A program made the position numbers and the translations under genes. Source: Treponema socranskii subsp. paredis ATCC 35535 (lineage in GTDB: Bacteria > Spirochaetota > Spirochaetia > Treponematales > Treponemataceae). Taken from it: a stretch of DNA of 64,000 bases. The stretch covers positions 748,097 through 812,096 of the forward strand of contig KE332515.1 in assembly GCA_000413015.1 (NCBI GenBank), written 5' to 3'. Shown here piece by piece: positions 15,695-25,592 of the stretch (position 1 is its first letter; each line of letters begins with the position of its first letter). A model generated the notes under the pieces. It saw only the letters and a program-made list of their open reading frames with translations, was not told the origin of the DNA and did no database searches.

Positions 15695-17206
15695 TCAGTC
15701 GGAGTATCGGAACACCCGCCTGCCTGCGACAAAGAGCTCTTTTACTTTGCCGACGAGTTCCCTGCCGTTGAAAGGGGTCGCTTTCCCCTTACTGAAAAAG
15801 GCGTTCGCGTCCACCGTCCACTTTTCTTCGGGATCGACGAACACGATGTCGGCGTCGAAACCGGGAGCGAGTACGCCTTTATTGAGACCGAGAATGCGCG
15901 CGGGATTTGCCGACATGAGAGCAGATAATCTCTTCGCTCCCAGCTGACCGCCTGCAACGAGGACGGTATTGCACACCGCAAAGGCAGTTTCGAGCCCCGT
16001 AAAGCCGGGACTACCTGAGACTTTGTCTTCGAGCGTATGCGGCGCGTGATCGGTCGCGATGACGTCGACCGTACCGTCGCGGAGTCCTTCGAGAAGCACG
16101 ACCCTGTCGTCTTCGCTCCTGAGCGGCGGATTTACGAGCGCGCGTATAAAAGGTTCGTCGGTACCGCAGAGAGCCAAGTGATGCGGAGTGACTTCGCAGG
16201 TAACACGAAAACGTTTTTCTTCCCTCGCTTCGGGGACATAGCGCGTACCGTCGAGAAAAGTTTCGTAGGCGGCGTCCGCTTCGTCGGCGAGGTAGTCCGC
16301 TTCATCATCCGAAAGCGATTCTTTTGCGCTGCGCACGGCATCGAGAGCGGCAGCAGTACTCACATGTGCGATGTGTACATGGCACCCCGCTTCGCGAGCG
16401 ATCATGATATTTCGGATCGTCGCGCTGTTTTCCGCAAGAGCAAGCAGATCGTTCGCCTTTGTCAAAAGGCTCGCGATTTTGTCGAGCACTTCGTCGGGAA
16501 CGTCATCGTCGTCGTCCGCTCCCCATGCGGCAAGGTGATAGGCTTCCATCAGTTTGAGCGCTTCATGCCGATATGTCTTTGCCGCGGCGGCAAGCGATGA
16601 GTCTTCGCTGTGACAGCCTACGATGATGCCGCGGCGGGAAGCTTTTGTCATAGCGTCGAGCATGACGGAAGCGGATGCGACATCGTTTCCGTCTTCGGTG
16701 ATAAGCGGCACGCGGGATGCGTCGAGCTCTTCGATGTGTCGGGTATCTATGCCTCCGAAATCCTTTGTGATGCTCACCGACTGTATCACGCCGGCAAGAG
16801 CGAGAGATGAGGCTTCCCGGTCGATTTCAAGCGCGCTCATCTGAGAGGAAACGACGGGAGCCGTATTCGGCATCGCAACGACGGTACCGAAGCCTCCGGC
16901 ACAAGCAGCGCGCAAACCGCTTGTCAAATCTTCTTTTTGCGTCTGCCCCGGATAACGCAAGTGTACATGCATATCGATAAAAGCGGGCATGAGCGTAAGC
17001 CCCTGCGCGTCGACGTATTCGACTGAAGTCTGCTCGTAGCCGTCTTCGGCGAGCACGGAAAGCGCGAGAGCTTCCGTCGTTTTTTTATTCGTAAAATAGC
17101 CGGTATAGACCGCGCGGATTTTATCGTCCACGACAAGCAGCGCTCCGGGCGTGTCGATCGCTTCGTCGAGGAGGTGTGCATTGTAAAAAAGAAGAGCGCG
17201 CGTCAC
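15695..17206 (-). CDS. pyrC: Dihydroorotase PyrC
   Basis: Third step of pyrimidine synthesis: reversible cyclisation of carbamoyl-aspartate to dihydroorotate. The 503-residue amidohydrolase has the zinc motif DMHVHLRYPGQTQKED, the HSED and HIAHVST histidines, CEVTPHHL, NPPLR, and the catalytic ATDHAPH. The segment ITEDGND carries an Asp where other members have a carboxylated lysine, as in type I enzymes. Two acidic inserts (ADDDDDVPDE and SLSDDEADYLADEADAAYE) make it about 70 residues longer than usual. The start is GTG, overlapping the pyrI stop as GTGA, so translation is coupled to pyrI. The order pyrB-pyrI-pyrC forms one operon. Confidence 0.95.
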   Translation of the reverse strand: MTRALLFYNAHLLDEAIDTPGALLVVDDKIRAVYTGYFTNKKTTEALALSVLAEDGYEQTSVEYVDAQGLTLMPAFIDMHVHLRYPGQTQKEDLTSGLRAACAGGFGTVVAMPNTAPVVSSQMSALEIDREASSLALAGVIQSVSITKDFGGIDTRHIEELDASRVPLITEDGNDVASASVMLDAMTKASRRGIIVGCHSEDSSLAAAAKTYRHEALKLMEAYHLAAWGADDDDDVPDEVLDKIASLLTKANDLLALAENSATIRNIMIAREAGCHVHIAHVSTAAALDAVRSAKESLSDDEADYLADEADAAYETFLDGTRYVPEAREEKRFRVTCEVTPHHLALCGTDEPFIRALVNPPLRSEDDRVVLLEGLRDGTVDVIATDHAPHTLEDKVSGSPGFTGLETAFAVCNTVLVAGGQLGAKRLSALMSANPARILGLNKGVLAPGFDADIVFVDPEEKWTVDANAFFSKGKATPFNGRELVGKVKELFVAGRRVFRYSD

Positions 17207-17655
17207 GATTTTGCCTCCACGGGATTTCCGTCTTCACCCGCCGTATAAAGCGCGTCGCAGTATTCGCAGCGGTACAATCTTTTTATGCGGTCGACGAGCA
17301 AAAAGGTCGACGGAACGAAATTTTCGCTCGCCGTGATGCAGCGCGGATTTTTACAGCGGAATACGTTTTGCACCCGCGGCGGCAGGGTCATATTGATTTT
17401 ACGAACGACCTTTTCGTCTTTAATAATATTGACGCAGATATCGGGATCGATAAAACCGAGCACCGAAAAATCGATATCGATGATATTGTCGATTTTGATC
17501 ATATCTTTTTTGCCGCTCTTTTGCGACGGCACGTTCATGATGAGCGCCGACGTAAAAGGAGAAGCGTCGAGACCGAGCCGGCGGAAAATGCGCCAGCCCG
17601 TTCCCGCTTTGATATGATCGATCACCAAACCGTTTTTAATCGCCGTTACGTTCAT
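17203..17655 (-). CDS. pyrI: Aspartate carbamoyltransferase regulatory subunit PyrI
   Basis: Regulatory subunit that binds nucleotides and tunes aspartate transcarbamoylase. The 150-residue protein has the allosteric domain with AIKNGLVIDHIKAGTG at the N-terminus and KDMIKIDN(I)I in the middle. The C-terminal zinc domain has CKNPRC and CEYC, the four-cysteine site that contacts PyrB. I chose the ATG at 17655, preceded by GGAGG; a longer frame exists upstream but has no matching family sequence. It lies 81 bases past pyrB, and its stop overlaps the pyrC GTG. The presence of pyrI suggests an E. coli-like dodecameric, allosterically controlled enzyme. Confidence 0.95.
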   Translation of the reverse strand: MNVTAIKNGLVIDHIKAGTGWRIFRRLGLDASPFTSALIMNVPSQKSGKKDMIKIDNIIDIDFSVLGFIDPDICVNIIKDEKVVRKINMTLPPRVQNVFRCKNPRCITASENFVPSTFLLVDRIKRLYRCEYCDALYTAGEDGNPVEAKS

Positions 17656-17736
17656 CACCGCCTCCGCTTGTATCGGGAACCCGAAAGACCGCAATTTAAG
17701 ATCGCTTAAAAAACCGACCGAATTTTTAAAACCGTC

Positions 17737-18660
17737 CTATAGACAGCCCGTCAATTTTGCAATGAGCGCCATGCGCGCATACATGCCGTACTTCACCTGC
17801 CTGAAATATGCAGAGCGCGGATCGTCGTCTACTTCCGGCGCTATTTCGTTTACGCGCGGCAGCGGATGCAGCACGATCATATCCGGGCGCGCAAGCTTCA
17901 TCTTGGCTTTATCGAGGATATAGCTGTCTTTTAATCGGATGTAATCCTGTTCATTGAAAAAGCGCTCTTTTTGCACGCGCGTCATATAGAGGATATCGAT
18001 CGTATCGATAACGTCTTCAAGGCGACGTACGCTTTCGTATTCGACGCCGGATGCATCGAGTACGCTTTCCCGCATGTATTCGGGTATCGCAAGTTCGCTC
18101 GGACTGATAAAGACGAATTTATTATTTTTATAGCGGCACATCGCCTGCACGAGACTGTGCACGGTACGCCCGAATTTCAAATCGCCGCAAAAGCCTACGG
18201 TAAGATTTTCAAAACCGCCGCGCAGCTCTCGTATCGTCACCAGATCGGTGAGCGTCTGCGTCGGATGGAAGTGTCCGCCGTCGCCCGCATTTATGAGGGG
18301 ACACGACGAAAAACGGGAAGCGAGGAGCGCCGCACCTTCTTTCGGACTGCGCATCGCGATGACGTCGACATAAGACGAAACGACACGGATCGTATCGGAA
18401 AGCGATTCTCCTTTTACAGAGGAACTCGACTGTGCGTCCGAAAATCCCTCGACTGCACCTCCGAGCCGGAGCATCGCCGCTTCGAAGGAAAGACGCGTGC
18501 GCGTGCTCGGTTCAAAAAAAAGCGCCGCGAGAATTTTCCCGCGGCACACATCTTGAAACGCTGCAGGATCGACGATCATCTGTTCGGAAAGGGAACAGAT
18601 TTCATCGATCTCTTCGACGGAAAGATCATCCGGCTCTATAAGGTGGCGCCCTTCCAACAT
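17737..18660 (-). CDS. pyrB: Aspartate carbamoyltransferase catalytic subunit PyrB
   Basis: Catalyses carbamoyl phosphate plus aspartate to carbamoyl-aspartate, the first committed step of pyrimidine synthesis. The 307-residue protein has the carbamoyl-phosphate site FFEPSTRTR (near 48-56), the SSxxKGES loop, [14 protein letters not shown] and the aspartate-site HPLPR. Length matches PyrB. It leads the pyrB-pyrI-pyrC operon. The upstream gap to fabV (18661-18755) holds the palindrome TTATTAATTAATAA at 18719-18732; I see no classic PyrR-type attenuator or clear promoter there. Confidence 0.96.
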   Translation of the reverse strand: MLEGRHLIEPDDLSVEEIDEICSLSEQMIVDPAAFQDVCRGKILAALFFEPSTRTRLSFEAAMLRLGGAVEGFSDAQSSSSVKGESLSDTIRVVSSYVDVIAMRSPKEGAALLASRFSSCPLINAGDGGHFHPTQTLTDLVTIRELRGGFENLTVGFCGDLKFGRTVHSLVQAMCRYKNNKFVFISPSELAIPEYMRESVLDASGVEYESVRRLEDVIDTIDILYMTRVQKERFFNEQDYIRLKDSYILDKAKMKLARPDMIVLHPLPRVNEIAPEVDDDPRSAYFRQVKYGMYARMALIAKLTGCL

Positions 18661-18718
18661 GCGAATCCTCCGCTCTTTACGCTCCGCCTTTGCACTCGGT
18701 ACGAAAGACGGAGCGGTA

Positions 18719-18732
18719 TTATTAATTAATAA
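18719..18732. repeat. 14-bp palindrome TTATTAATTAATAA (intergenic copy)
   Basis: Perfect palindrome in the gap between fabV and pyrB. The identical 14-mer also occurs inside the CobW-type gene (12715-12728) and inside the YaiI-family gene (27715-27728), with near copies in gaps at 9600 and 15085. It is very A+T rich against a roughly 50% G+C background. Confidence 0.6.
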
Positions 18733-18755
18733 TTTTTATCGGCATCAAGCGCCGT

Positions 18756-19973
18756 TCAATCGATCGTATCCATGCGAGCGACGTCCTTATCGTAATCGAC
18801 GCCCGCGATATCGAACCCGTTTGCGGCAAGAAAGTCGTGCTTGTAACCTTCGAGATCGCAGAGCTCGCGGAGATTTTCCTGCGTTACCGACTTCATGCTT
18901 TCGAGACATTTTTTCTGCACGTCGTCCGCAAGTTCGAGATCGTCGATTCTGATGCGGCGCTCGCTGTCGGTCGGAACCGTACCGTCGGCCCTATAGAGCC
19001 GCTCGGCAAAGAGACGTTCCATCTGTTCGATGCATCCTTCGTGCGTTCCCTTTTCTTTCATCACTTTAAATAAAATCGACAGATACAGCGATATGATCGG
19101 GATAACCGCGCTCGAACGCGTGACGAGTCCCTTGTTGACGGAAATGTACGCGCCTCCGCCGACCGAGTTTTTCAGCTCTTTGTCCAAGTCGAGCGCCGCT
19201 TTTTCCAAATCGAGCTTCGCAGTGCCGATCGTGCCGTCGCGGTAAATCGCATGGCTGAGTTCGGGTCCGATATACGAATATGCGATCGTGCGGCAGCCTT
19301 GTGCGAGTACACCCGCATCGGACAGCTGTTTGATCCAGCGTCTCCAGTCGTCTCCGCCCATTACTTTGATCGTGCTTGCGATTTCTTCTTCCGTCGCCGG
19401 CTCCGCGCTCGACTCTTTGAGCGTTTCAGTCATAATATCGATGCACTTTCCGCTGTAGGGTTTTTCGCGCGGCTTGATTACCGATTTGTAGAGTACTTTC
19501 GTATCGGGGTCGGTGCGCACGGGACTTGCAAGACTGTAAATTATTAAATCGAATTTGGCTCCGAGTTTTTTCACTTCGTCGATGACAAGCGCTCTCGTTT
19601 CGTCGGCAAAGGCGTCTGCATTCAGCGTAACGGATGCAAGACCTTCTTTTTTCGCCGCGCGATCGAAAGCCGCGTTATTGTACCAGCCGGGAGTGCCGCC
19701 CTTCGTTTCGGTTCCCGCTTTTTCGAAAGAAACGCCGATCGTGTCGGCTCCGTATTCGAATGCGGCGACGATGCGGCTTGCAAGTCCGTATCCCGTCGAA
19801 CAGCCGAGGACGAGCACGGTTTTCGGCCCCGCCCCGCCTTCTTTTGCACCCTTGATACCGCGCTTCGTTTTTTGTTCCCTGATATACGCGATTTCGTTTT
19901 CCGTTTCTTTTGCACAGCCTACAGGATGCGCGTTGATACAGATACTGCTTCGAACCATCGGTTTAATAATCAT
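18756..19973 (-). CDS. fabV: trans-2-enoyl-CoA/ACP reductase FabV (Ter)
   Basis: NADH-dependent reductase of trans-2-enoyl thioesters, active either in fatty acid synthesis or in butyryl-CoA formation. The 405-residue protein follows the T. denticola Ter sequence closely: it starts IIKPMVRSSICINAHP, has the Rossmann motif LGCSTGYGLASR, SFEKAGTETK, YSLASPVRTDP, and the active-site pattern YSYIGPELSHAIYRDGTIG(T)AK, in which Tyr and Lys are eight residues apart. It ends near KHDFLAANGFD. A leader-repeat tail (GTTTTTATGAGAGGT) directly precedes the ATG. fabF lies 64 bases upstream on the same strand, so the two may be cotranscribed. High confidence in family; physiological direction unknown. Confidence 0.95.
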   Translation of the reverse strand: MIIKPMVRSSICINAHPVGCAKETENEIAYIREQKTKRGIKGAKEGGAGPKTVLVLGCSTGYGLASRIVAAFEYGADTIGVSFEKAGTETKGGTPGWYNNAAFDRAAKKEGLASVTLNADAFADETRALVIDEVKKLGAKFDLIIYSLASPVRTDPDTKVLYKSVIKPREKPYSGKCIDIMTETLKESSAEPATEEEIASTIKVMGGDDWRRWIKQLSDAGVLAQGCRTIAYSYIGPELSHAIYRDGTIGTAKLDLEKAALDLDKELKNSVGGGAYISVNKGLVTRSSAVIPIISLYLSILFKVMKEKGTHEGCIEQMERLFAERLYRADGTVPTDSERRIRIDDLELADDVQKKCLESMKSVTQENLRELCDLEGYKHDFLAANGFDIAGVDYDKDVARMDTID

Positions 19974-20015
19974 AACTACCTCTCATAAAAACACTCATAA
20001 AAACTTTAGCGGACT
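19974..20015 (-). repeat. Leader-repeat tail motif, doubled, before fabV
   Basis: Read on the minus strand, two copies of the tail motif GTTTTTATGAG follow each other directly, and the second supplies the AGAGG ribosome binding site of fabV. The motif equals the last 20 bases of the 216-220 bp element before the cupin and flgF genes. The stem-forming part is not preserved here. Confidence 0.5.
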
Positions 20016-20037
20016 TCGAATCAACTTCCGCCTTTCT

Positions 20038-21306
20038 TTATTCGTACCGCTTAACGATGACGCACCCGTTATGTCCGCCGAAACCAAGCGATACGCTCGC
20101 CGCCGCGTCGATGCGCATTTTTCTGCCTTTGTTCGGAACGTAATCCAAATCGCAACCGTGCTCGACATCGGGCTCGTTGAGGTTCATCGTCGCAGGTGCA
20201 AAACCGTCTCCGATCGCTTTGACGCAAAAGAGCGCTTCGATAACACCCGCAGCTCCGATCATGTGACCGGTCATACTCTTCGTCGATGACACCGCCAATG
20301 TATATGCGTGATCGCCGAAAGCGCGCTTTATCATTTTCGTTTCCGTTTCGTCGTTCGCCTGCGTCGACGTACCGTGTGCGTTGTAATACTGAACCGAAGA
20401 AGGCTGCATACCCGCGTCGGCAAAAGCGCGCTCGATGCAAAGCGCGCCCCCCGAACCGTCGGGAGTAGGTGCGGTTATATGATAAGCGTCGCTCGACGAT
20501 CCGTAGCCTGCGATTTCCGCGTAGATGCGCGCACCGCGCTTTTTCGCGTGTTCGAGTTCTTCAAGCACGAGGGCGGCGCTTCCTTCGGCCATGACAAAAC
20601 CGTCTCTCGTTTTATCGAAAGGCCGGCTCGCTTTTTCCGGACAATCGTTGAACGAAGAAGCGAGCGCTTGCAGCACTTGAAAGCAGCCGATGCTGAATCC
20701 CGTGATGCACGCTTCCGTACCGCTTCCGATGCACACATCCACCCTTCCGCTTCGAATCAAATCGGAAGCAAGACCGATCGCATCGGTACCCGAAGCGCAG
20801 GCCGTCGAAAGCGTCCATACGGGGCCGTGTACGCCGAGGAGCATGCTGACGTTCGCGGCAGCTTCGTTTTGCAGCATCATCGGAGCGGTAAGCGGCGGAA
20901 GCCGGCTCACACCGAAACGGGGATCGCAATATTTTTTAAAACCGTCTTCGATCGCATCGTATCCGCCGATACCGACGCCGTTTACGATGCCCGAGGCATC
21001 CGCCCCGAAAGACGATTCGTCATAGCCCGCATCGCGAATGGCTTGCAGAGAAGCGGCTGTGAGAAAGCGCGTAAACCGCGCCATTTTGCGCACGAGTTTA
21101 TGATCCAAACCGTACGCGTCGAGTGAAAAATCTTTTACTTCGGCTGCAATCTTTACGGGATAATCGGAAGCATCGAAAAGGGTAATTTTCCCGATGCCTC
21201 TTTTGCCGGCTTTGATGCCCGCCCATGTCGATGCGACATCGTTTCCGAGCGGAGTGACGGCACCCAAACCCGTAATGACTACACGTCTTCGTGATTGAAT
21301 ATCCAT
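20038..21306 (-). CDS. fabF: Beta-ketoacyl-ACP synthase II FabF
   Basis: Elongating condensing enzyme of fatty acid synthesis, joining malonyl-ACP to acyl-ACP. The 422-residue thiolase-fold protein has the N-terminal RRVVITGLGAVTPLGND, the active-site cysteine in STACASGTDAIG, the catalytic histidines in NAHGTSTQANDETE and SMTGHMIGAAG, and the C-terminal FGFGGHN-like LGFGGHNGC. Length is normal. The ATG at 21306 has no strong ribosome binding site; an in-frame TTG at 21321 is an alternative. It precedes fabV, giving a condensing enzyme and enoyl reductase side by side. The gap to pnkp (21307-21500) shows no gene. Confidence 0.95.
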   Translation of the reverse strand: MDIQSRRRVVITGLGAVTPLGNDVASTWAGIKAGKRGIGKITLFDASDYPVKIAAEVKDFSLDAYGLDHKLVRKMARFTRFLTAASLQAIRDAGYDESSFGADASGIVNGVGIGGYDAIEDGFKKYCDPRFGVSRLPPLTAPMMLQNEAAANVSMLLGVHGPVWTLSTACASGTDAIGLASDLIRSGRVDVCIGSGTEACITGFSIGCFQVLQALASSFNDCPEKASRPFDKTRDGFVMAEGSAALVLEELEHAKKRGARIYAEIAGYGSSSDAYHITAPTPDGSGGALCIERAFADAGMQPSSVQYYNAHGTSTQANDETETKMIKRAFGDHAYTLAVSSTKSMTGHMIGAAGVIEALFCVKAIGDGFAPATMNLNEPDVEHGCDLDYVPNKGRKMRIDAAASVSLGFGGHNGCVIVKRYE

Positions 21307-21500
21307 TGAGTCAGTGTACAAGGTATGGCATTTTTATTCAATAAGCCGGATTGCATAAACGCATTATCTTAGAACAGCGCAATCTTTTTTATGCATAAGA
21401 TACCATGCGAACGATATCGGCATGAAAACAATTAAAAAAAATACATAAAAACAGCATACTATTCGTTAAAAAAATTACGCAACCGTGCAGATCGCAATGA

Positions 21501-24167
21501 TTACAGCCGCGGATCGGTCGGTTCGCTTTCCGTTGCGAGAACGGCAAAGACGCTTTCGTGGATGCGCCTGAGCGGTTCTTTTTTGACAAAACGTTCGAGA
21601 GCTTCGATCCCCAACGCAAATTCCTGTACTGCAAGCGCTCTCTTTTTTGCAAGCCCTCGTTTTTTCAGGCGGATAATGTTTTCTTTTTCGCAATACTCCG
21701 GGCCGTAGATGATGCGAAGATATTCTTTTCCGCGGCATTTAACGGCAGGCTGCAAAAGTCCGCCGCCTGCACCGTACGCGATAAAATGATACGGCTTTAC
21801 CACCATGCCCTCTCCGCCTTTACCGGTCAAATCAAGCCACCATGTTATCGCATCGTTTATTTCCGATTCGTCTTCCAAATGCACGATTTTATACGGAGTC
21901 ATTTTAAAAAGAGTTGAGTCCGCACGGCATATCTCCGCTATATGCTCCATATGCCATTGATGATTTTTATCGGAATGGACGGATCCCTCAGTTGCCAAAA
22001 TATGGAAGGGTGCAAGTTTATAATCGTCTACGCTTGAAACTTCCCAGCAATAGGCTCGATATGCGGAAACGAATTTTTCCGCCGACTCCTTCTTTCCTAA
22101 GAACGTATGCAGCAATTCCCGAGAACCTTCAATGCCGCGCAGTGCCGTTAAACGTAAAACCTCTTCCGCTTCCGAAAGCGCGTTGAGCGCCGCAGATCCG
22201 GTTGCGGCATATTGATCGTGAATAAGGCTTTGCGCTTTTGCCGACCACGGCATGAGTTCGGTATCGAGGCACACCCAGTCGGTATCGTGTTTTTCCCAAA
22301 AACCGGAACGGGTCAACGCATCGCGTACTTTTTTTAAAAACGCTTTTTCGATTTCCTTATCGTTAAAAAAATTACGCCCCGTACGGGTATAGCAAATACC
22401 GAAACCTTCGCCTGCAATACCGAATCGGTTTTCGGCGGTCCGTTCATCCCGACAGATAATCAATACGGCTCGTGAACCCATATGCTTTTCTTCGCAAACT
22501 ATTGTTCGGATGCCGCGATTTTTATAATACGCAAATGCTTCGACCGGGTATTCCAAAAAATCGTCGAGCGTACTCGTTTCGCTCGGCGACATGGTCGGCG
22601 GCAGGTAGATAAGCCACTTGGGATTAACTGCAAAACGACTCATCGCTTCAAGGGCGGCGATGGAATTTTCTTCCCGAATTAAAATATTGTTTTTAAGTCG
22701 CGTCTGAACGATACGCCGTCCCGTAACGTCTTTTATGTCGAGAACATCATCCTGATGTTGAAGCGTTATAGAGGCATGGCTGTCGCCGTTTGCGCGTGCC
22801 GTCTCTGTCTCCGACGAAAGCGCATTTCCTCGCTCCGCCTTTTCGTTTTCCAACGCATTCGCCGTTCCGAATCCTATCGCTTCAATCGGTTTAACCGGTT
22901 TGCAGTATATCTTTTGCGCTTTTACCGAAACGAGTTCCTCTTCGGGATAACGCAGCGCCGTGAGCGAACCGCCGAACACGCAGCCCGTATCTATATCGAT
23001 CGTATTGTTGAGCCACTGGGCGGAGATGACGGGCGTATGACCGTACACGACCTTTGCGCGGCCGCGGTATTCCGATGCCCAGTTGTACCGCACCGGTAAA
23101 CCGAATTCATCCGTTTCGCCGGTAGTTTCCCCATACAGGCAAAACGAACGCACCGCCCCTGAGCCGCGTCCCTGCATTTCCTCTTTAAGGCCTGCATGAG
23201 CGACAACGAGTTTGCCCGAATCCAATACATAGTGGCTGATTAAGCCGTATAAAAATTCTTTTACGGCGCTTTTAAATGCATCGGATTCTCCTTCAAGTTG
23301 CTCAAGCGTTTCGGCCAAACCGTATTTTTCCTGTACCGTCTTTCCGTTCAGTTTCTTTTGGAGCTTCATATCGTGATTTCCCGGAACACAGAGTGCCGTC
23401 CCGCCTCGCACCATACTCATAACGAGTTTTAATACGGCCGGAGAAGCGGGTCCCCTGTCGACCAAATCGCCTAAAAAAATAACCGTACGATTTTCGGGGT
23501 GGCTTACTTTAAATCCGAAGTTTGTTCCGTCATCGGCTGTCGGTTCTATCGCATAATGCAGTTTTTGCAAAAGCGCAACCAACTCTTCATAGCAGCCGTG
23601 CACGTCTCCGATGATATCGAATGGGCCGTGCAGTTCGGTTTTATCGTTGTATAATTTTTCCCGCACGATCGATGTAACGGCGTCAACTTCGCCTTCGGAC
23701 TTAAAAACATACAGCTTTTTAAATCCTTCTTTTTTTAAGCTTTTGGAGGAACGCTTAAAATCCTGCATCTGCCGCCTGATGACATGGGCGGAAAGGGTTC
23801 TGTCCGTACGCGCCGCATTTCTGTTTTCGCACAGCTCCTGCGGCATATCGAAAACGATTGCGACGGGAAGAACGTGAAAAGAACGCGCTATATCGAGTAA
23901 TTTTTTCCGTGCGTCGGCTTGAATATTTGTCGCATCGGCAACGGTGAGCAAGCCGTTTTTAAGCCGCATTGAAATGATAAAATGAAACAGATCAAAAGCA
24001 TCACGCGAAGAGGTCTGATCGTTTTCATCGTTGGAAACAATTCCGCGACACGTATCCGAAGAAACGATTTCATATTTTGCAAAATGTTTTTTCGCAAAGC
24101 TGCTCTTGCCCGAACCCGAAACTCCCACGAGCAGAACCAAAGCCGTTTTCGGTATATTAATTTCCAT
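21501..24167 (-). CDS. pnkp: Polynucleotide kinase-phosphatase-ligase Pnkp (RNA repair)
   Basis: Multidomain RNA repair enzyme that heals and seals broken RNA ends, best known on tRNAs cut in the anticodon loop. The 888-residue protein has all three modules in the normal order. The kinase has the P-loop GVSGSGKSS (15-23). The calcineurin-like phosphatase carries DIIGDVHGCYEE (about 184), LGDLVDRGP (232), VPGNHD (261) and VVAHAGL. The nucleotidyltransferase has motif I as EEKHMGSRA with K561. Length matches Clostridium thermocellum Pnkp. The start overlaps the end of hen1 by 11 bases, so the two are coupled. Pnkp family ligases need Hen1 to seal, consistent with this arrangement. The operon is sporadic in bacteria and often acquired by transfer. 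Confidence 0.95.
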   Translation of the reverse strand: MEINIPKTALVLLVGVSGSGKSSFAKKHFAKYEIVSSDTCRGIVSNDENDQTSSRDAFDLFHFIISMRLKNGLLTVADATNIQADARKKLLDIARSFHVLPVAIVFDMPQELCENRNAARTDRTLSAHVIRRQMQDFKRSSKSLKKEGFKKLYVFKSEGEVDAVTSIVREKLYNDKTELHGPFDIIGDVHGCYEELVALLQKLHYAIEPTADDGTNFGFKVSHPENRTVIFLGDLVDRGPASPAVLKLVMSMVRGGTALCVPGNHDMKLQKKLNGKTVQEKYGLAETLEQLEGESDAFKSAVKEFLYGLISHYVLDSGKLVVAHAGLKEEMQGRGSGAVRSFCLYGETTGETDEFGLPVRYNWASEYRGRAKVVYGHTPVISAQWLNNTIDIDTGCVFGGSLTALRYPEEELVSVKAQKIYCKPVKPIEAIGFGTANALENEKAERGNALSSETETARANGDSHASITLQHQDDVLDIKDVTGRRIVQTRLKNNILIREENSIAALEAMSRFAVNPKWLIYLPPTMSPSETSTLDDFLEYPVEAFAYYKNRGIRTIVCEEKHMGSRAVLIICRDERTAENRFGIAGEGFGICYTRTGRNFFNDKEIEKAFLKKVRDALTRSGFWEKHDTDWVCLDTELMPWSAKAQSLIHDQYAATGSAALNALSEAEEVLRLTALRGIEGSRELLHTFLGKKESAEKFVSAYRAYCWEVSSVDDYKLAPFHILATEGSVHSDKNHQWHMEHIAEICRADSTLFKMTPYKIVHLEDESEINDAITWWLDLTGKGGEGMVVKPYHFIAYGAGGGLLQPAVKCRGKEYLRIIYGPEYCEKENIIRLKKRGLAKKRALAVQEFALGIEALERFVKKEPLRRIHESVFAVLATESEPTDPRL

Positions 24168-25560
24168 ATGTAAATACCGCCATCTGCGACGGCGCTCCTA
24201 TACTTTCCTCTTCTTCGCCGACCGGAAAAAACGCAAGGGCATAATTGTTTTTGCGAGCAACCTCTTCCGCCCATGCTTCGAATTCTTTCCGCGTCCATTC
24301 AAAGCGATGATCGCTATGCCTCATTTTTCCCTCCGGCAGATTTTCATAACGTACGTTGTATTCGCTGTTCGGGGTGGTAAGCACGACTGTCTTCGGCTTG
24401 GCATACATGAAGATCGATTTTTCCAGTGCAGGCAATCTGTTCGGATCGAGGTGTTCTATCACTTCAACGACGGCTGCGGCATCGAACCCGTCGAAACGCC
24501 TGTCCCGATAGGCAAGCGAACTTTGAAATAATGAAAGCCGTTCGCGCTGCTTGGCAGGCAGTTCTTCCCAATGCAGTTTTTCTTTACATTTTGTCAATTC
24601 CGAATACGAAACGTCGGTACCGGCAATACGCGTATATTGTTTTTCTTTTAAAAGCAGCTTCAGCAATTTGCCGTCGCCGCAGCCTAAATCGATAACGCTT
24701 GCCGCCCCGCTCATACGCACTTTTTCGGCAACGAGCTTTAAACGCACGTCGTGCAGACGTTCTTTTTTTTCTTTTCGTGCAGGCGCTTCGTCGGCTGTTT
24801 CGCTTTCATCGCCGCCGCTTTCTTCTGCGTGGAGCACTTCAATGGCGGAACGTACGAGCGATTTTAAATTGATCAAATATCGCGAGACGATGGTTTCCTT
24901 TTCAGGATGCCCTTCGATCCAGCCCTTTCCTTTTCGAAGCAGCTTATCGACTTCATCCTGCGTGATAAAATAATGCTTTTCGTTATCCAAAACGGGAATC
25001 AAAACATACAGGTGCGACAGTAATTGCTTTAAAGGCAGTTTATTTTTGAGCGTAAGGGTAAAATATTTTCCGTATCCCCATTCGGAAAACTGCGTATCAA
25101 GCGGATGCCGCTTCGCTTCGACCGTGTAGCCGAGCGGTTCAAAGAGCTTTTTAATCAAGACTTCCCCGCCGTGCGGAGCCGGCAGCACGGAGATCTTTGC
25201 CGTTAATGAAAGCGGCAGATCGACGAATTCCGGTCGTTCTTTACAGTTTCCGTTTAAGGCACTTGAAAAGGCATTTGAAATTGCCGTACTCATAAATGAA
25301 GAAGCGACATAGGGACGATCATTGACGTATTGTCCGAGTAAAAAATCTTTTCCCGCAAAATTCTTTGCATTACGCACCATACCGACGGGATCGATATCCA
25401 AGAGGATGGCCGCCGTCGCTTTTTCTTTTCCGTATTCGGGGTAAAAAATATACGCCTTGCCGACCGACAGCTTCGCCGTCTGCAGCTTGTCGGGGTGCTT
25501 ATGCAACAAAAAACTTAAAGCTTCGGCGTTATTTCCTTCAGCCCTTATCGTCAGCAACAT
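24157..25560 (-). CDS. hen1: 3'-terminal RNA ribose 2'-O-methyltransferase Hen1
   Basis: Partner of Pnkp: it methylates the terminal 2'-hydroxyl at the break before sealing, which protects the repaired tRNA from renewed cleavage. The 467-residue protein has the bacterial-specific N-terminal half (about 1-250) that activates Pnkp ligase, a charged linker (EESGGDESETADEAPARKE), and the C-terminal methyltransferase. The methyltransferase has SAM motif VIDLGCGDGKL and the metal-site residues in VEVIEHLD and HSDHRFEW, which are Hen1 signatures. The ATG at 25560 has GGAG upstream. It is the first gene of the operon and is divergent from infC. Confidence 0.95.
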   Translation of the reverse strand: MLLTIRAEGNNAEALSFLLHKHPDKLQTAKLSVGKAYIFYPEYGKEKATAAILLDIDPVGMVRNAKNFAGKDFLLGQYVNDRPYVASSFMSTAISNAFSSALNGNCKERPEFVDLPLSLTAKISVLPAPHGGEVLIKKLFEPLGYTVEAKRHPLDTQFSEWGYGKYFTLTLKNKLPLKQLLSHLYVLIPVLDNEKHYFITQDEVDKLLRKGKGWIEGHPEKETIVSRYLINLKSLVRSAIEVLHAEESGGDESETADEAPARKEKKERLHDVRLKLVAEKVRMSGAASVIDLGCGDGKLLKLLLKEKQYTRIAGTDVSYSELTKCKEKLHWEELPAKQRERLSLFQSSLAYRDRRFDGFDAAAVVEVIEHLDPNRLPALEKSIFMYAKPKTVVLTTPNSEYNVRYENLPEGKMRHSDHRFEWTRKEFEAWAEEVARKNNYALAFFPVGEEEESIGAPSQMAVFTYGN

Positions 25561-25592
25561 ATCCGCTCCGTTTTGATGTTTATGCGATCGAA